A stretch of 64,000 nucleotides of DNA from Nocardiopsis coralli (GCF_014892575.1 NZ_JADBGI010000014.1:1-64000); one strand, 5' to 3'; positions 49,227 through 59,143 are shown, numbered from the stretch's first letter. The notes: generated by a model not told the origin, from the letters alone. Translations and numbers: made by a program.

Positions 49227-51179
49227 TTGAGTCCCAACGAACCCCACGGGGGCAACGAGCCCGGCGAGGCGGCCGGGGACGAGGGCCCCGAGCAGCGTCC
49301 GTCCGAGCCCGTCGGGGAGAACGAACAGGACCCCCGCGACGGAGCCGGACCGGTCGGCGAAGACGCACAGCGTGCCGAACAGACCGAACAGTCCGAACAC
49401 CCCGCCGACGGCGGGCAGGGCGCGGAACCACCGCTCCCTGAGGACGGCGGTGCGACCGGGGTCCGCGGGGGCGGCTCCGGTGAGGCACCGCGCTCCTTCG
49501 AGGACGAGCTCTTCGAGAACGAGTCCGAAGGAGAGGTGAGCGGCTCCGCCCCGGGCACCCCGCCCGGCGGCGCCGCTGCACCAGGTGGTGGCGAGGGTCC
49601 CGGTGCGCCCGTCCCGCCCGGGACCCCCACCACGCCGGGGGAGCCCTCCCCGTGGCAGCGGCCGCCCGGATGGGCGTCCGGCCCCGGGGGCGAGGAGCGC
49701 CCCGGTTTCGCGCCGCACTCCGACCCGAACGGGCCCCATGCGGGGGCAGGCGGCCCGTTCGGCGGAGCGACCGGGTGGCGGGCGCCGTCCGCGTCCGGTG
49801 ACTCCGGCGCGTTCAGCAGGCCCGAGGACGCGCACGCCGCGTACGGCGGCGGGTACACGGGGGCGTACGCGGCGGCCGGGGGGCACCCTGGCGGCGCGTA
49901 CCCGTACCCGGGTCAGCAGACGCCGCACGGGGGACAGCCCGGCGGACCGGGTGGGCCGGGGGGCGGCCCGGGTGACACCGCGTCCTTCGGGATGGGCGGC
50001 CACGGGGGTCCCGGGCAGCCGCCCGGGGGTGTGCCGCCCTACGGACCGGAGGGCTACCCGCACGGTCCCGTCCCGCAGCAGGAACCGCGCAGGCGCACCG
50101 GACGCATCATCACGGTCGCCGCGATCACCGCGCTCATCACCAGCCTGATCGTCGGTCCGGTCGTGGCGCTGGCGACGGCGTTCCTGTTCCCGGGCGGGCC
50201 CGGATCGCCCGTGAGCTCGCTCGAGGGGGAGAGCGGCGGCACCGCCACCGAGGGAGAGGTCGGCGACGTCGCCGAGGAGGTCCTGCCGAGCGTGGTCTCC
50301 ATCCAGGCCGCCGGCGGCGGGGGCAGCGGCGTCATCATCTCGTCCGACGGGCAGATCCTCACCAACTCCCACGTGGTGCAGGCCGCCGAGGACGGGCAGC
50401 TCGAGGTGCTGTTCAACGACGGTTCCGGCGCCCGGGCCGAGGTGCTGGGGGCCGACCCGGTCTCCGACATCGCGGTGATCCAGGCCGAGGGGCAGAGCGG
50501 GCTCACCCCCGCGCAGCTCGGCGACTCCGACCAGGTCGGGGTCGGCGGCGAGGTCGTCGCGATCGGTTCGCCGCTCGGACTGTCCGGAACGGTGACCACC
50601 GGCGTGGTCAGCGCCCTCGACCGCCCCGTCAACACGGGTGCGTCCGAGGGTGAGGAGATGCAGACGTCGACGGTGATCAACGCGATCCAGACCGACGCCG
50701 CCATCAACCCCGGCAACTCCGGGGGGCCGCTGGTGAACATGGCCGGCGAGGTCGTCGGCGTCAACACCGCGATCGCCGGCGTCTCGCAGGAGAGCGGTTC
50801 GGTCGGGCTCGGGTTCGCGATCCCGATCAACCAGGTGCAACCCATCGCCGAGCAGCTCGTCGAGGAGGGCAGCGCCAGCTACCCCGCGATCGAGGCGACC
50901 ATCTCCGGCAACCTCTCCGGCGGGGCGCAGATCGTCGAGGTCGCGGACGGTGGCGCCGCCGACGAGGCCGGCCTGGAGCCCGGCGACGTGGTCGCGTCCG
51001 TGGACGAGCACGAGGTGAACTCGCCCGACCAGCTCATCGCGGAGATCCGTTCGCGCCAGCCCGGCGAAGAGGTGACCCTCGGGGTCCTGCGCGGGGGCAA
51101 CGGTGACGAGGAAGAGGTCCAAGTGACGCTCGGCGAGCAGAGCGCCGCCAGCGTCGAACAGGAGGCCGAGGAGGACTGA
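49227..51179 (+). CDS. HtrA/DegP-type membrane serine protease with PDZ domain
   Basis: A 650-residue protease. The first 290 residues are a disordered Gly/Pro/Glu-rich cytoplasmic region. One membrane helix follows (about 294-321), then a trypsin-like domain with catalytic His382 (TNSHVV), Asp414 (SDIAVI) and Ser498 (PGNSGGP), and a PDZ domain (about 545-640). It should degrade or process damaged envelope proteins. GGAGG at 49216-49220 touches ATG 49221 but is 6 nt from in-frame TTG 49227, so TTG is the likelier start. An MprAB-like system, known to control an HtrA protease (PepD) in mycobacteria, is encoded 2 kb away. Confidence 0.92.
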   Translation: MSPNEPHGGNEPGEAAGDEGPEQRPSEPVGENEQDPRDGAGPVGEDAQRAEQTEQSEHPADGGQGAEPPLPEDGGATGVRGGGSGEAPRSFEDELFENESEGEVSGSAPGTPPGGAAAPGGGEGPGAPVPPGTPTTPGEPSPWQRPPGWASGPGGEERPGFAPHSDPNGPHAGAGGPFGGATGWRAPSASGDSGAFSRPEDAHAAYGGGYTGAYAAAGGHPGGAYPYPGQQTPHGGQPGGPGGPGGGPGDTASFGMGGHGGPGQPPGGVPPYGPEGYPHGPVPQQEPRRRTGRIITVAAITALITSLIVGPVVALATAFLFPGGPGSPVSSLEGESGGTATEGEVGDVAEEVLPSVVSIQAAGGGGSGVIISSDGQILTNSHVVQAAEDGQLEVLFNDGSGARAEVLGADPVSDIAVIQAEGQSGLTPAQLGDSDQVGVGGEVVAIGSPLGLSGTVTTGVVSALDRPVNTGASEGEEMQTSTVINAIQTDAAINPGNSGGPLVNMAGEVVGVNTAIAGVSQESGSVGLGFAIPINQVQPIAEQLVEEGSASYPAIEATISGNLSGGAQIVEVADGGAADEAGLEPGDVVASVDEHEVNSPDQLIAEIRSRQPGEEVTLGVLRGGNGDEEEVQVTLGEQSAASVEQEAEED

Positions 51180-51206
51180 CGGGGTACCAGTCCTCGTTCG
51201 GCCGTC

Positions 51207-51243
51207 GGAGGGGCCCGGGTTTCGCCACACCCCGGGTCCCTCC
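51207..51243. terminator. Bidirectional terminator between protease and lysR genes
   Basis: GGAGGGGCCCGGG (51207-51219) and CCCGGGTCCCTCC (51231-51243) pair over 13 positions with one wobble and an 11-nt loop, between convergent gene ends. Confidence 0.7.
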
Positions 51244-51270
51244 GCATGTGCGGGGTCCGTGCGGCTCCTG

Positions 51271-52170
51271 TCAGCGGTGCAATCGATCGACCGCGTGCTC
51301 GAAGGCCTCGTGGAAGGCGGTGCAGGCCGGGTGCGTGCTTCCGCCCGCACGCACCACGGAGAACACGGTGCGTCGTGGGCGCCCCGGCAGGTGCTCCACC
51401 GCGACACCCGAGGGGGCGTGCGGGACGACGGTCTCCGGCACGAACGCGGCAGCGTGCCCGCGTCGGACCAGGCTCAGTTGCACGAGCATGTCGTCGGAGA
51501 CATGGCGCACCTCAGGCTCGAACCCGGCTTCCCGGCAGATCTGTGTGGCCCAGTCACGGGCCGCCGACCCGGCGGGTTCCATCACCCAGGGATGTTCCGC
51601 CAGCTCGCGGAGGGGAACCCGGGTCCAGGACTTGGGGACGGCCAGGACCATCTCGTCGGTCATCACCTGTCGGAGCGTGACCCCTGCTCGCCGGGGACCG
51701 GGACGGGAGGGGTACTCCTCCTCCAGCACGAGGTCGTACTCGTGGGCCGACAGGGCGGGCAGCGCATCCTCCGGCTCGAGCCGGCCCGTCTCCACCCGCA
51801 ACCGCGGATGCAGGTGTGCCAGCCGCTCCAGGGCCATGGGGATCACGTCCAGCAGCACCGTCTGGAACGCCGCGACCCGGAGGCGGCCGCTGAGTTCCTG
51901 GGACTCCGACGCCAGCACCGAGACCTCGGACTCGGCGCGTTCCATCTGTTCCAGGATCGGCCCGGCCCGGCGCACGAGGGCCTCACCGGCAGGCGTCAGT
52001 CTAACCCGCCGCCCGCTCGCCTCCAACAGAGCGGTTCCCATCTCCTCCTCCAGCACCGCCAGCTGGCGTGAGACAGCGGACGGGCTGTAGTTCAGCGCCC
52101 CCGCCACCGCGGTGACGGTGCCGCGTGCCGCCAGCTCGCGCAGGACCAGGAGCCTTCTGGCGTCGAACAC
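51271..52170 (-). CDS. LysR-family transcriptional regulator
   Basis: A 299-residue LysR regulator with the N-terminal winged helix (VAGALNYSPSAVSRQLAVLE, about 20-40) and a periplasmic-binding-protein-like effector domain. GTG 52170 is preceded by GGAGG about 7 nt away. It is divergent from a PLP-dependent ammonia-lyase gene starting 121 nt beyond, its probable target, and the coinducer is likely that enzyme's substrate or product (inference). Confidence 0.9.
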   Translation of the reverse strand: MFDARRLLVLRELAARGTVTAVAGALNYSPSAVSRQLAVLEEEMGTALLEASGRRVRLTPAGEALVRRAGPILEQMERAESEVSVLASESQELSGRLRVAAFQTVLLDVIPMALERLAHLHPRLRVETGRLEPEDALPALSAHEYDLVLEEEYPSRPGPRRAGVTLRQVMTDEMVLAVPKSWTRVPLRELAEHPWVMEPAGSAARDWATQICREAGFEPEVRHVSDDMLVQLSLVRRGHAAAFVPETVVPHAPSGVAVEHLPGRPRRTVFSVVRAGGSTHPACTAFHEAFEHAVDRLHR

Positions 52171-52291
52171 GTCGTCCCTCCTCCCTGCCCGCCTCGAGCT
52201 CTGTTTCCGGGAAATCATGCGGTTTTCCTGCACGGTATGGCACGAGAACCACCGATGGACGTGGACGTTCTCCGTCGACGAAGGTGGCGTC

Positions 52292-53431
52292 ATGGATGAT
52301 CCACACCGCAACGACCCCCGGAACGCTCGGGGTGACAGCACCGACGACTGGTACACGAACCCTCCGGCGCGCTCCTGGCGCAGGCCGTCCGACCACGACG
52401 GGTCGACCGGGGCCCGCGCCTTCCACGCCGGGCTCCCGGGGTACGCGCCCACACCCCTGCACGACCTCCCCGCCCTGGCCGCGGAGCTGGGTGTGGGCCG
52501 GGTCCTGGTCAAGGACGAGTCCGACCGGTTGGGTCTACCCGCCTTCAAGATCCTCGGCGCCTCGTGGGCGTGCGCCCGCGTGCTCGGCGAGCGCGGTGCC
52601 ACAGGCACGGACCTGGCTTCGCTCCGCGCCGCCGGCCCGCTGGACCTGGTGACGGCGACCGAGGGCAACCACGGGCGGGCCGTGGCACGGATGGCGGGAC
52701 TGCTCTCCTGCCACGCCACGGTGTTCGTGCCCGAGGGGATGACGGCCACGGCGGCCGCCGCGATCGAAGGAGAGGGCGCCCGGGTCGTGCGGGTGGACGG
52801 CGGTTACGAGCACGCCGTGGGACGAGCCGCCGACCACGCACGGCAGGACCCCGACGGGCGCGCCCTGGTGCAGGACACCGCGTGGCCCGGGTACGAGCGT
52901 GTTCCGTCCTGGATCGTGGAGGGCTACGGCACCCTGTTCGCGGAGATCGACGAGGCCCTGGACGCTCGCGAGTGGCCGGCCGCCGACCTCGTGACCGTCC
53001 CGGTCGGCGTGGGTTCACTGGCCCAGGCCGCGTTGGCGCACTACCGCGACCCGGCGTGGTCGGTCGCCCCAGCGGTGCTGAGCGTGGAACCCGTCGCCGC
53101 ACCCTGCGCGCTGGCCAGTCTCCGGGCGGGCCGTTCCACCACGGTGGCCACGGCCGGGACGACGATGGCCGGGCTCCACTGCGCGGAGGTCTCCGAGCTG
53201 GCGTGGCCGCTGCTGCGCGACGGCTGCGACGCGGCGGTCGCCGTCAGCGACGACCAGGCCTCGCGCGCCGAAAACGACCTGGCGGAACTGGGCGCCGGGG
53301 CGGGCCCCTGCGGAGCCGCGTCACTGGCCGGGGTGCGTGCGGCCCTGTCCCGGCCCGGGCGCAGGGAGGCGCTGGGCCTGGACGGCGGCTCCACCGTCGT
53401 GCTTCTCAGCACCGAGGGGGCACGCTCGTGA
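52292..53431 (+). CDS. Diaminopropionate ammonia-lyase-like PLP enzyme
   Basis: A 379-residue fold-type II PLP enzyme. The N-terminal lure PTPLHDLPALAAELGVG, KDESDRLGL, Schiff-base Lys86 in PAFKILGAS and TEGNHGRAVARMA match the diaminopropionate ammonia-lyase branch, which splits 2,3-diaminopropionate (and often D-serine) to pyruvate and ammonia. Threonine dehydratase-like activity is the alternative. It is slightly shorter than the roughly 400-residue family. ATG 52292 has AAGGTGG upstream. It is divergent from a LysR regulator and ends 3 nt from the convergent sensor-kinase gene. Confidence 0.85.
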   Translation: MDDPHRNDPRNARGDSTDDWYTNPPARSWRRPSDHDGSTGARAFHAGLPGYAPTPLHDLPALAAELGVGRVLVKDESDRLGLPAFKILGASWACARVLGERGATGTDLASLRAAGPLDLVTATEGNHGRAVARMAGLLSCHATVFVPEGMTATAAAAIEGEGARVVRVDGGYEHAVGRAADHARQDPDGRALVQDTAWPGYERVPSWIVEGYGTLFAEIDEALDAREWPAADLVTVPVGVGSLAQAALAHYRDPAWSVAPAVLSVEPVAAPCALASLRAGRSTTVATAGTTMAGLHCAEVSELAWPLLRDGCDAAVAVSDDQASRAENDLAELGAGAGPCGAASLAGVRAALSRPGRREALGLDGGSTVVLLSTEGARS

Positions 53432-53434
53432 CGG

Positions 53435-54910
53435 CTACTCGGGCGGGGTCGAAAGCGGCAGCCAGAAGCCTATGACCGATCCGCCGCCCTCGCGGTTGCG
53501 GGCGAACACGTCTCCCCCGTGTGCACGGGCGATCTCGCTCACCATCGACAGCCCGAGGCCGGAACCGGGCAGCCCGCGGGCCTCCGTCGCCCGGTAGAAG
53601 CGCTCGAACACCCGCCCGAGCTCCTCCGGGTCCACGCCGGGTCCGCGGTCCAGCACCTCGACCACGCCCTCGCGCACCCGGATCTCGATCGGGTAGGCGC
53701 CGTCGGGGTCGAACTTCGCGGAGTTCTCCACGGGGTTGGCCAGCGCCCGTTCCAGCGAGCCGGGCCTGCCCCACACGACGCTGTCGTCGGCGTCCACGAC
53801 GATGTCGCGCCCGGTGCGCCGGCTGGTCCGCTTGGCCACCCGGTCGGCCACCTGCCGGAGCGGGACGGACACCATGTCCTCGTCCTCGTGGTCGCCGGTC
53901 GCCAGGCCGACGAGCTCGTTGACCAGCCCGGTCAGCTCGCGGGTCTCCCCCTGGAGGTCGTCGATGAGCCGGTCGCGCGCGGGCGGGCTCAGGCGGTCGG
54001 CGTTCCCGAGCACCTGGACGTTGGTGTGCAGGCTGGTCAGGGGCGTGCGCAGCTCGTGCGAGGCGTCCTGCACCAGGCGCCGCTGCTCCTCCTTCGACCG
54101 GGTCAGGCGCGCGAGCATCGCGTTGAAGGCGTCACCGAGGCGACTGACCTCGTCGTGCCCGCCGATGCCGTTGCGGGTCTCTCCCCCGCCGCTGCCGGGC
54201 GCGACCGGGTCCAGGCGCCCGGTGGAGCTCACGTACTCGGCCGCGTCGGTCAGGCGCACGAGCCGGTCCGTCATCCGGTGGCCGACCAACCAGCCCACCG
54301 CGGCCGCGCACAGGGCCACGAACAACCCCACCCACAGGATCTGGGTGGCCAGGCGGTCGATGATGCTCTCGGTCGGCGAGATCCGCTGCACGAGCTGCAC
54401 GGCGCCGGTGCCGTCCCCGAGGGAGACCGTCGCCAGGCGCAGGCGCTGGTCGTCGGCCTCGGCCTCGCGGATGTCGACCTCGCCGGGTTCCTGGGCGCCG
54501 GCGACCTTCATGTCCGACTGGGCGGGCGGGAACTGGAGGATCTCCGTCGTGGCCTGGTCGGCGACGGCCACGGTCCGGCTCCCGTCGGGCCCCAGGTACT
54601 GCACCTGCGAGTGGCCGCCCGGCACGATGAGGGCCCCGGAACGCCCGAGCCCCCCGTCGCGCTCGTACCGGTCCACGACCGCGTCGGAGACCTCCCCGAC
54701 GGTGCGCTCGAACTCGTTCTGCACGTCGGTGCGGATCAGCGTCGCCGCCGTGGTGTAGGCCAGCGACCCCACCAGCGCGATGGTGACGGCGGAGACCAGC
54801 GCGAACAGCACGGCGAAGCGCGTGCCCAGGCGCCAGCCGCGCGGGTTCAGCAGCACACCCTGCCGGTGGTGATCGGGGTACCGGGTGTCCGGAGCGGTCA
54901 CGGGGCTCAC
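53435..54910 (-). CDS. mprB: MprB-like sensor histidine kinase
   Basis: A 491-residue membrane kinase: two membrane helices (about 30-55 and 185-205) flank an extracytoplasmic sensor region, followed by HAMP, HisKA with His285 (DASHELRTPLTSLHTN) and a HATPase. The N-box ALANPVENSAKF is slightly unusual because Pro follows the first Asn. The G-boxes (DRGPGVD, GLPGSGLGLSMV) are intact. Its GTG start overlaps the regulator stop as GTGA (54907-54910), so translation is coupled. The nearest well-known relatives are the mycobacterial MprAB envelope-stress proteins; orthology is not certain. Confidence 0.9.
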   Translation of the reverse strand: MSPVTAPDTRYPDHHRQGVLLNPRGWRLGTRFAVLFALVSAVTIALVGSLAYTTAATLIRTDVQNEFERTVGEVSDAVVDRYERDGGLGRSGALIVPGGHSQVQYLGPDGSRTVAVADQATTEILQFPPAQSDMKVAGAQEPGEVDIREAEADDQRLRLATVSLGDGTGAVQLVQRISPTESIIDRLATQILWVGLFVALCAAAVGWLVGHRMTDRLVRLTDAAEYVSSTGRLDPVAPGSGGGETRNGIGGHDEVSRLGDAFNAMLARLTRSKEEQRRLVQDASHELRTPLTSLHTNVQVLGNADRLSPPARDRLIDDLQGETRELTGLVNELVGLATGDHEDEDMVSVPLRQVADRVAKRTSRRTGRDIVVDADDSVVWGRPGSLERALANPVENSAKFDPDGAYPIEIRVREGVVEVLDRGPGVDPEELGRVFERFYRATEARGLPGSGLGLSMVSEIARAHGGDVFARNREGGGSVIGFWLPLSTPPE

Positions 54911-55602
54911 CCCTCGGGTCGGATCGTGTACCCGACACCGCGCACGGTCTGGATGAGCGGCGGCCCGTCGTCCTCCAGCTTGCGGCGCAGGTAACTGATG
55001 TAGACGGCGAGGTTCTTCGACTCCGGGCCGAAGTCGTAACCCCAGATCCGGTCGTAGATGGTGGCGTGGTCGAGCACGATGCCGGCGTTGCGCACGAGCA
55101 GTTCCAGCAGGTCGAACTCGGTCTTGGACAGCTCGACCTCACGTTCGTCGCGCCACACGCGGCGGGCACGCGGGTCAATGCGCAGCCCGCGCACGGCCAG
55201 CGGCCCGTCCTCGCCCGCCTCGGTGGCGGGGGTGGCCCGCCGGAGCAGGGCCCGCAGCCGGGCGAGGAGTTCCTCGAGCTCGAACGGTTTGGCGAGGTAG
55301 TCGTCGGCTCCCGCGTCGAGCCCGGCGACCCGGTCGGGGGTCTCCACGCGCGCGGTGAGCATGAGGATGGGTGTGCGGTCGTTCTCCGCCCGCAGCACGC
55401 CGGCCACGCCGAGCCCGTCCACGCCCGGCATCATGACGTCGAGCACGAGCAGGTCGACGGGTTCGGCGTGCACCTCCGCGAGCGTGCGCACCCCGTCCTC
55501 CGCCGTCCGTACCCGGTAGCCCTCGAGTTGGAGTGCACGCTCCAGGGAGTCCCGGATGGCACGGTCGTCGTCGGCTACGAGCACGGTGGGCGTGGGTTCC
55601 AT
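54907..55602 (-). CDS. mprA: MprA-like OmpR-family response regulator
   Basis: A 231-residue OmpR/PhoB regulator with phosphoacceptor Asp55 (LLVLDVMMPGVDG), the switch Lys in LAKPFELEELLARLRALLRR, and a C-terminal winged helix (LSKTEFDLLELLVRNAG, VYISYLRRKLE). It forms the two-component pair with the kinase whose start overlaps its stop. ATG 55602 sits right after a non-coding stretch; no clear ribosome site is seen. By analogy with MprA it may regulate HtrA-type proteases. Confidence 0.92.
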   Translation of the reverse strand: MEPTPTVLVADDDRAIRDSLERALQLEGYRVRTAEDGVRTLAEVHAEPVDLLVLDVMMPGVDGLGVAGVLRAENDRTPILMLTARVETPDRVAGLDAGADDYLAKPFELEELLARLRALLRRATPATEAGEDGPLAVRGLRIDPRARRVWRDEREVELSKTEFDLLELLVRNAGIVLDHATIYDRIWGYDFGPESKNLAVYISYLRRKLEDDGPPLIQTVRGVGYTIRPEG

Positions 55603-55712
55603 GGCGCCATGCTGCCGTATCCGGGTGAGAGGCCGGTAAGAGCTCGCCGAGATCCGAGTGGAGGTCAGGAAGCCGGGACCAGCACCGCAGCTCGCCCCGG
55701 GGCACGCCGCGC

Positions 55713-56660
55713 TCAGGCTCCGGGGTCGAACTTCTCCGTGCGCTCCATGCCGGCGGCGCGGCCCTTGCCGGCGACGACGAGCGCCATCTTCCGGGACGCC
55801 TCGTCGAGCATCTCGTCGCCCAGCATCACCGCGCCCCGGCGGTCCACGGTGGTGGCGTGCTCGTACGCGTCCAGGATCAGCTCGGCGTGGTCGTAGTCGG
55901 CCTGGCTGGGCGCGTACACCTCGTTGGCCGCCTCGACCTGCAGCGGGTGCAGCACCCACTTGCCGTCGAAGCCCAGCGCCGCGGTGCGCCCGGCCGAGCG
56001 GCGGAACGCGTCCACGTCCTTGATCTGCAGGTACGGCCCGTCGATGGCCTGCACGTCGTGCGCGCGGGCCGCCATGAGGATGCGCATGAGCACGTAGTGG
56101 TAAGCGTCACCGACGTCGTAACCGGGCGGCTGCTCGCCCACGACCAGGGACTTCATGTTGATGGAGGCCATGAAGTCCGCGGGCCCGTACACGAGCGTCT
56201 CCACACGCGGGGAGGCGCCGGCGATCGCGTCGGCGTCCACGAGCCCGCGTGCGTCCTCGATCTGCGCCTCGATCCCGATGCGCCCGACCGGCAGGCCCTC
56301 GGCGCGTTCGATCTGGGTGAGGAGGGTGTCGAGCCACTGCACGTCGCGGGCGGCGGTGATCTTCGGCAGGACGAGGGTGTCCACGTTCGCGCCGGCGCCC
56401 TCGACGACGGTGATGACGTCGCGGTAGCACCACTCGGTGGAGATGTCGTTGACACGCACGGAGCGGATCTTGCCGCCCCAGCCGCCCTCGTTCAGCGCGG
56501 TGACGACCGTGTCGCGGGCGGGGGCCTTCTCGGCGGGCGCGACGGCGTCCTCCAGGTCGAGGAAGAAGGCGTCGACGTCGAGCCCGCGCGCCTTCTCGAT
56601 GAACCGGGGGTTCGACCCGGGGACCGCGAGGACCGACCGGCGCGACCTGAGTTCAGCCAT
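55713..56660 (-). CDS. HpcH/HpaI-CitE-type CoA ester lyase
   Basis: A 315-residue TIM-barrel lyase similar to citrate lyase beta / malyl-CoA and beta-methylmalyl-CoA lyases. Signatures: RSVLAVPGSNPRFIEKA at the start, FFLDLEDAVAPAEK with metal/substrate acidic residues, VLPKI, and IGIEAQIEDARGL. It cleaves or forms a C-C bond between an acyl-CoA (or acetyl unit) and glyoxylate. ATG 56660 starts the conserved part; an upstream frame to 56723 lacks support. Divergent from the molybdopterin oxidoreductase gene. Confidence 0.9.
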   Translation of the reverse strand: MAELRSRRSVLAVPGSNPRFIEKARGLDVDAFFLDLEDAVAPAEKAPARDTVVTALNEGGWGGKIRSVRVNDISTEWCYRDVITVVEGAGANVDTLVLPKITAARDVQWLDTLLTQIERAEGLPVGRIGIEAQIEDARGLVDADAIAGASPRVETLVYGPADFMASINMKSLVVGEQPPGYDVGDAYHYVLMRILMAARAHDVQAIDGPYLQIKDVDAFRRSAGRTAALGFDGKWVLHPLQVEAANEVYAPSQADYDHAELILDAYEHATTVDRRGAVMLGDEMLDEASRKMALVVAGKGRAAGMERTEKFDPGA

Positions 56661-56801
56661 GTTCCGCCACCACTCCGTAACAGCGTGTTCGTCTTCGTCC
56701 CGGACCGGGGACGCCTGCCCCATGGTGGCACCGGCCGGTGCGTAGAGTGAGCTCCGGGGCCTGTATCGGGCCCGCGGGACGTCTTCGAGGGGAGCAGGGT
56801 C

Positions 56802-59138
56802 ATGGCCGCGACGTCACACCCGACCAGCGCGCACTGGGGCAGTTACCAGGTGGTCGTGGACGGGGGCCGGGTGGTGGGCGTGCGCCCGAACCAGGAGGAC
56901 CCCGCCCACTCCCCGATCATGCAGAACGTGCCCGCGGCGCAGCACCACACCACCCGGGTCGCGCGGCCGACCGTGCGCCGCCGGTGGCTGGACCACGGCC
57001 CCGGCCCCGACCCGCGCCGCGGCGACCCCGAGGACGACTACGTCGAGGTCGAGTGGGAGACCGTCCTGGACCTCCTCGCGCGCGAGCTCGACCGGGTGCG
57101 CACCGAGCACGGGAACCGGGCGATCTACGGGGGTTCCTACGGCTGGGGCAGCGCCGGCCGCCTGCACCACGCGCAGAGCCTGGTGCACCGCTTCCTGAAC
57201 TCCATCGGCGGTTACACACGTTCGCGTACGACCTACAGCCACGGCGCCATCGAGGTGCTCTTCCCACGGATCCTGGGCACCCCGATCGCCAACCGGATGC
57301 TGCACCGGGCCCCGTCGTGGACGCAGATCCGCGAGCACACCGAGCTGCTGGTCTCCTTCGGCGGCCTGCGGGTGTCGAACACGTGGAACACGTCGGGCGG
57401 GCGTGCCGCGCAGACGGCGGGACCGTCGATGCGCGCCGCCTCCGACGCGGGGGTCCAGTACGTGTCGCTGTCCCCGCTGCGCGACGACATGCCCGACGAC
57501 GTCAAGGCCGAGTGGGTCCCGGTACGTCCGGGCACCGACACCGCAGTGATGCTCGGCCTCATGCACGTGCTGTTCACCGAGGACCTCGCCGACACCGAGT
57601 TCCTGGACCGCTACACCGAGGGCGCCGACGTGGTGCGTTCCTACGTGTTGGGCGGCCGCGACGAACAGGGCAACCGGCCCGGGATGGCCCGCACCCCGGA
57701 GTGGGCCGAGCGGGTGAGCGGTGTTCCGGCCGCCGAGATCCGCGAGCTGGCCCGGCGGATGGCGGAGAAGCGCACACTGGTGAACGTGGGCTGGTCGGTC
57801 CAGCGCGCCCGCTACGGCGAGCAGCCGCTGTGGGCCGGGCTGGCGCTGGCGTGCTGCCTGGGACAGGTGGGGCTGCCGGGGACCGGGTTCGCCTGCGGGT
57901 ACGGCTCGATCGGCAACTACGGCGGCGGGTCCACGCCCCTGGGCCTGCCCCGCCTTCCTCAGGGCGACAACGCGGTCTCGGAGTTCATCCCGGTCACGCG
58001 CATCGCCGACGCCCTGCTCCACCCCGGAGGCGCGTACCGGTTCGACGGTGAGGACCGCCGTTACCCGGACCTGCGGTTGGTGTACTGGGCGGGCGGCAAC
58101 CCCTTCCACCACCACCAGGACCTCAAGCGCCTGACCAAGGCGTTCGGGCGTGCGGAGACCGTCGTGGTCAACGAGACGCACTGGACGGCGACCGCCCGCC
58201 ACGCCGACATCGTCATCCCGGCGACCACGACCCTGGAGCGCGACGACATCGCGGCGAGCCGGGGCGACCTGAGCGTGCGCACGATGCCGCGGGCGGTGGC
58301 GCCGCACGGGCAGGCCCGGGACGAGTACGACACCTTCGCCGCCCTCGCCGAACGCCTGGGCGCCGGGGAGCGCTTCACCGAGGGCCGCACGAGCTCCCAG
58401 TGGCTGCGGCACATCTACGAGCAGTGGCGTTCGATGGTGGCGCGCAAGGACATCGAGGTCCCGCCGTTCGAGACCTTCTGGAACGAGGGCCGGGTGGAGA
58501 TGCCCGCACGCGTGGAGGACGAGGCGCTGATGGGCGAGTTCCGCGCGGACCCGGACCGCAACGCGCTGCGCACCCCGAGCGGACGCATCGAACTGTTCTC
58601 CTCGACCATCGACTCCTTCGGCGACGAGGACTGCCCGGGCCACCCCGTGTGGTTCGCGGGCCCGTCGGTGGGCGACCGCACGGGCGAGTTCCCGCTGGTC
58701 ATGGTGGCCAACCAGCCGAGCGGGCGCCTGCACAGCCAGCAGGACATGGGCGCGCACAGCCGGTCGCAGAAGGTGCGGGACCGCGGTCCGCTGCGCCTGC
58801 ACCCCGACGACGCGGCCGGGCACGGCGTGGTCGACGGCGACGTGGTGCGCCTCAGCAGCGCGGTGGGTTCCTGCCTGGCCGGGGTCGTGGTGAGCGATGC
58901 GGTCAGCCCGGGCGTCGTGCAGCTGTCGACCGGAACCTGGTACGACCCCTCGTCGCCGGACGTCGACTGCGCGCACGGCAACCCGAACGTGCTCACGGAG
59001 GACGTGGGGACCTCGGGGCTGAGCCAGGGGTGCACGGGCCAGCTGACGCGGGTGCGGCTGGAGCGGTTCGCCGACCCTGACGACGCGCTGCCCCCGGTGC
59101 GGGCCTTCGAGCCGCCGCACGGGGTCACCGGGGTGTGA
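56802..59138 (+). CDS. Molybdopterin-dependent oxidoreductase, BisC/DMSO reductase family
   Basis: A 778-residue Mo-bisMGD enzyme of the biotin sulfoxide/TMAO/DMSO reductase type. It has no N-terminal Fe-S cysteine motif and no obvious Tat signal, which suits a cytoplasmic BisC-like enzyme. The segment YGGSYGWGSAGRLHHAQ carries the expected Mo-ligand serine region; other motifs are SFGGLRVSNTWNTSGG, GGNPFHHHQDL and VANQPSGRLHSQ near the dinucleotide-binding end. Likely substrates are sulfoxides or N-oxides such as oxidised methionine or biotin. ATG 56802 has GGGGAG upstream. Confidence 0.9.
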   Translation: MAATSHPTSAHWGSYQVVVDGGRVVGVRPNQEDPAHSPIMQNVPAAQHHTTRVARPTVRRRWLDHGPGPDPRRGDPEDDYVEVEWETVLDLLARELDRVRTEHGNRAIYGGSYGWGSAGRLHHAQSLVHRFLNSIGGYTRSRTTYSHGAIEVLFPRILGTPIANRMLHRAPSWTQIREHTELLVSFGGLRVSNTWNTSGGRAAQTAGPSMRAASDAGVQYVSLSPLRDDMPDDVKAEWVPVRPGTDTAVMLGLMHVLFTEDLADTEFLDRYTEGADVVRSYVLGGRDEQGNRPGMARTPEWAERVSGVPAAEIRELARRMAEKRTLVNVGWSVQRARYGEQPLWAGLALACCLGQVGLPGTGFACGYGSIGNYGGGSTPLGLPRLPQGDNAVSEFIPVTRIADALLHPGGAYRFDGEDRRYPDLRLVYWAGGNPFHHHQDLKRLTKAFGRAETVVVNETHWTATARHADIVIPATTTLERDDIAASRGDLSVRTMPRAVAPHGQARDEYDTFAALAERLGAGERFTEGRTSSQWLRHIYEQWRSMVARKDIEVPPFETFWNEGRVEMPARVEDEALMGEFRADPDRNALRTPSGRIELFSSTIDSFGDEDCPGHPVWFAGPSVGDRTGEFPLVMVANQPSGRLHSQQDMGAHSRSQKVRDRGPLRLHPDDAAGHGVVDGDVVRLSSAVGSCLAGVVVSDAVSPGVVQLSTGTWYDPSSPDVDCAHGNPNVLTEDVGTSGLSQGCTGQLTRVRLERFADPDDALPPVRAFEPPHGVTGV

Positions 59139-59143
59139 GCCGG

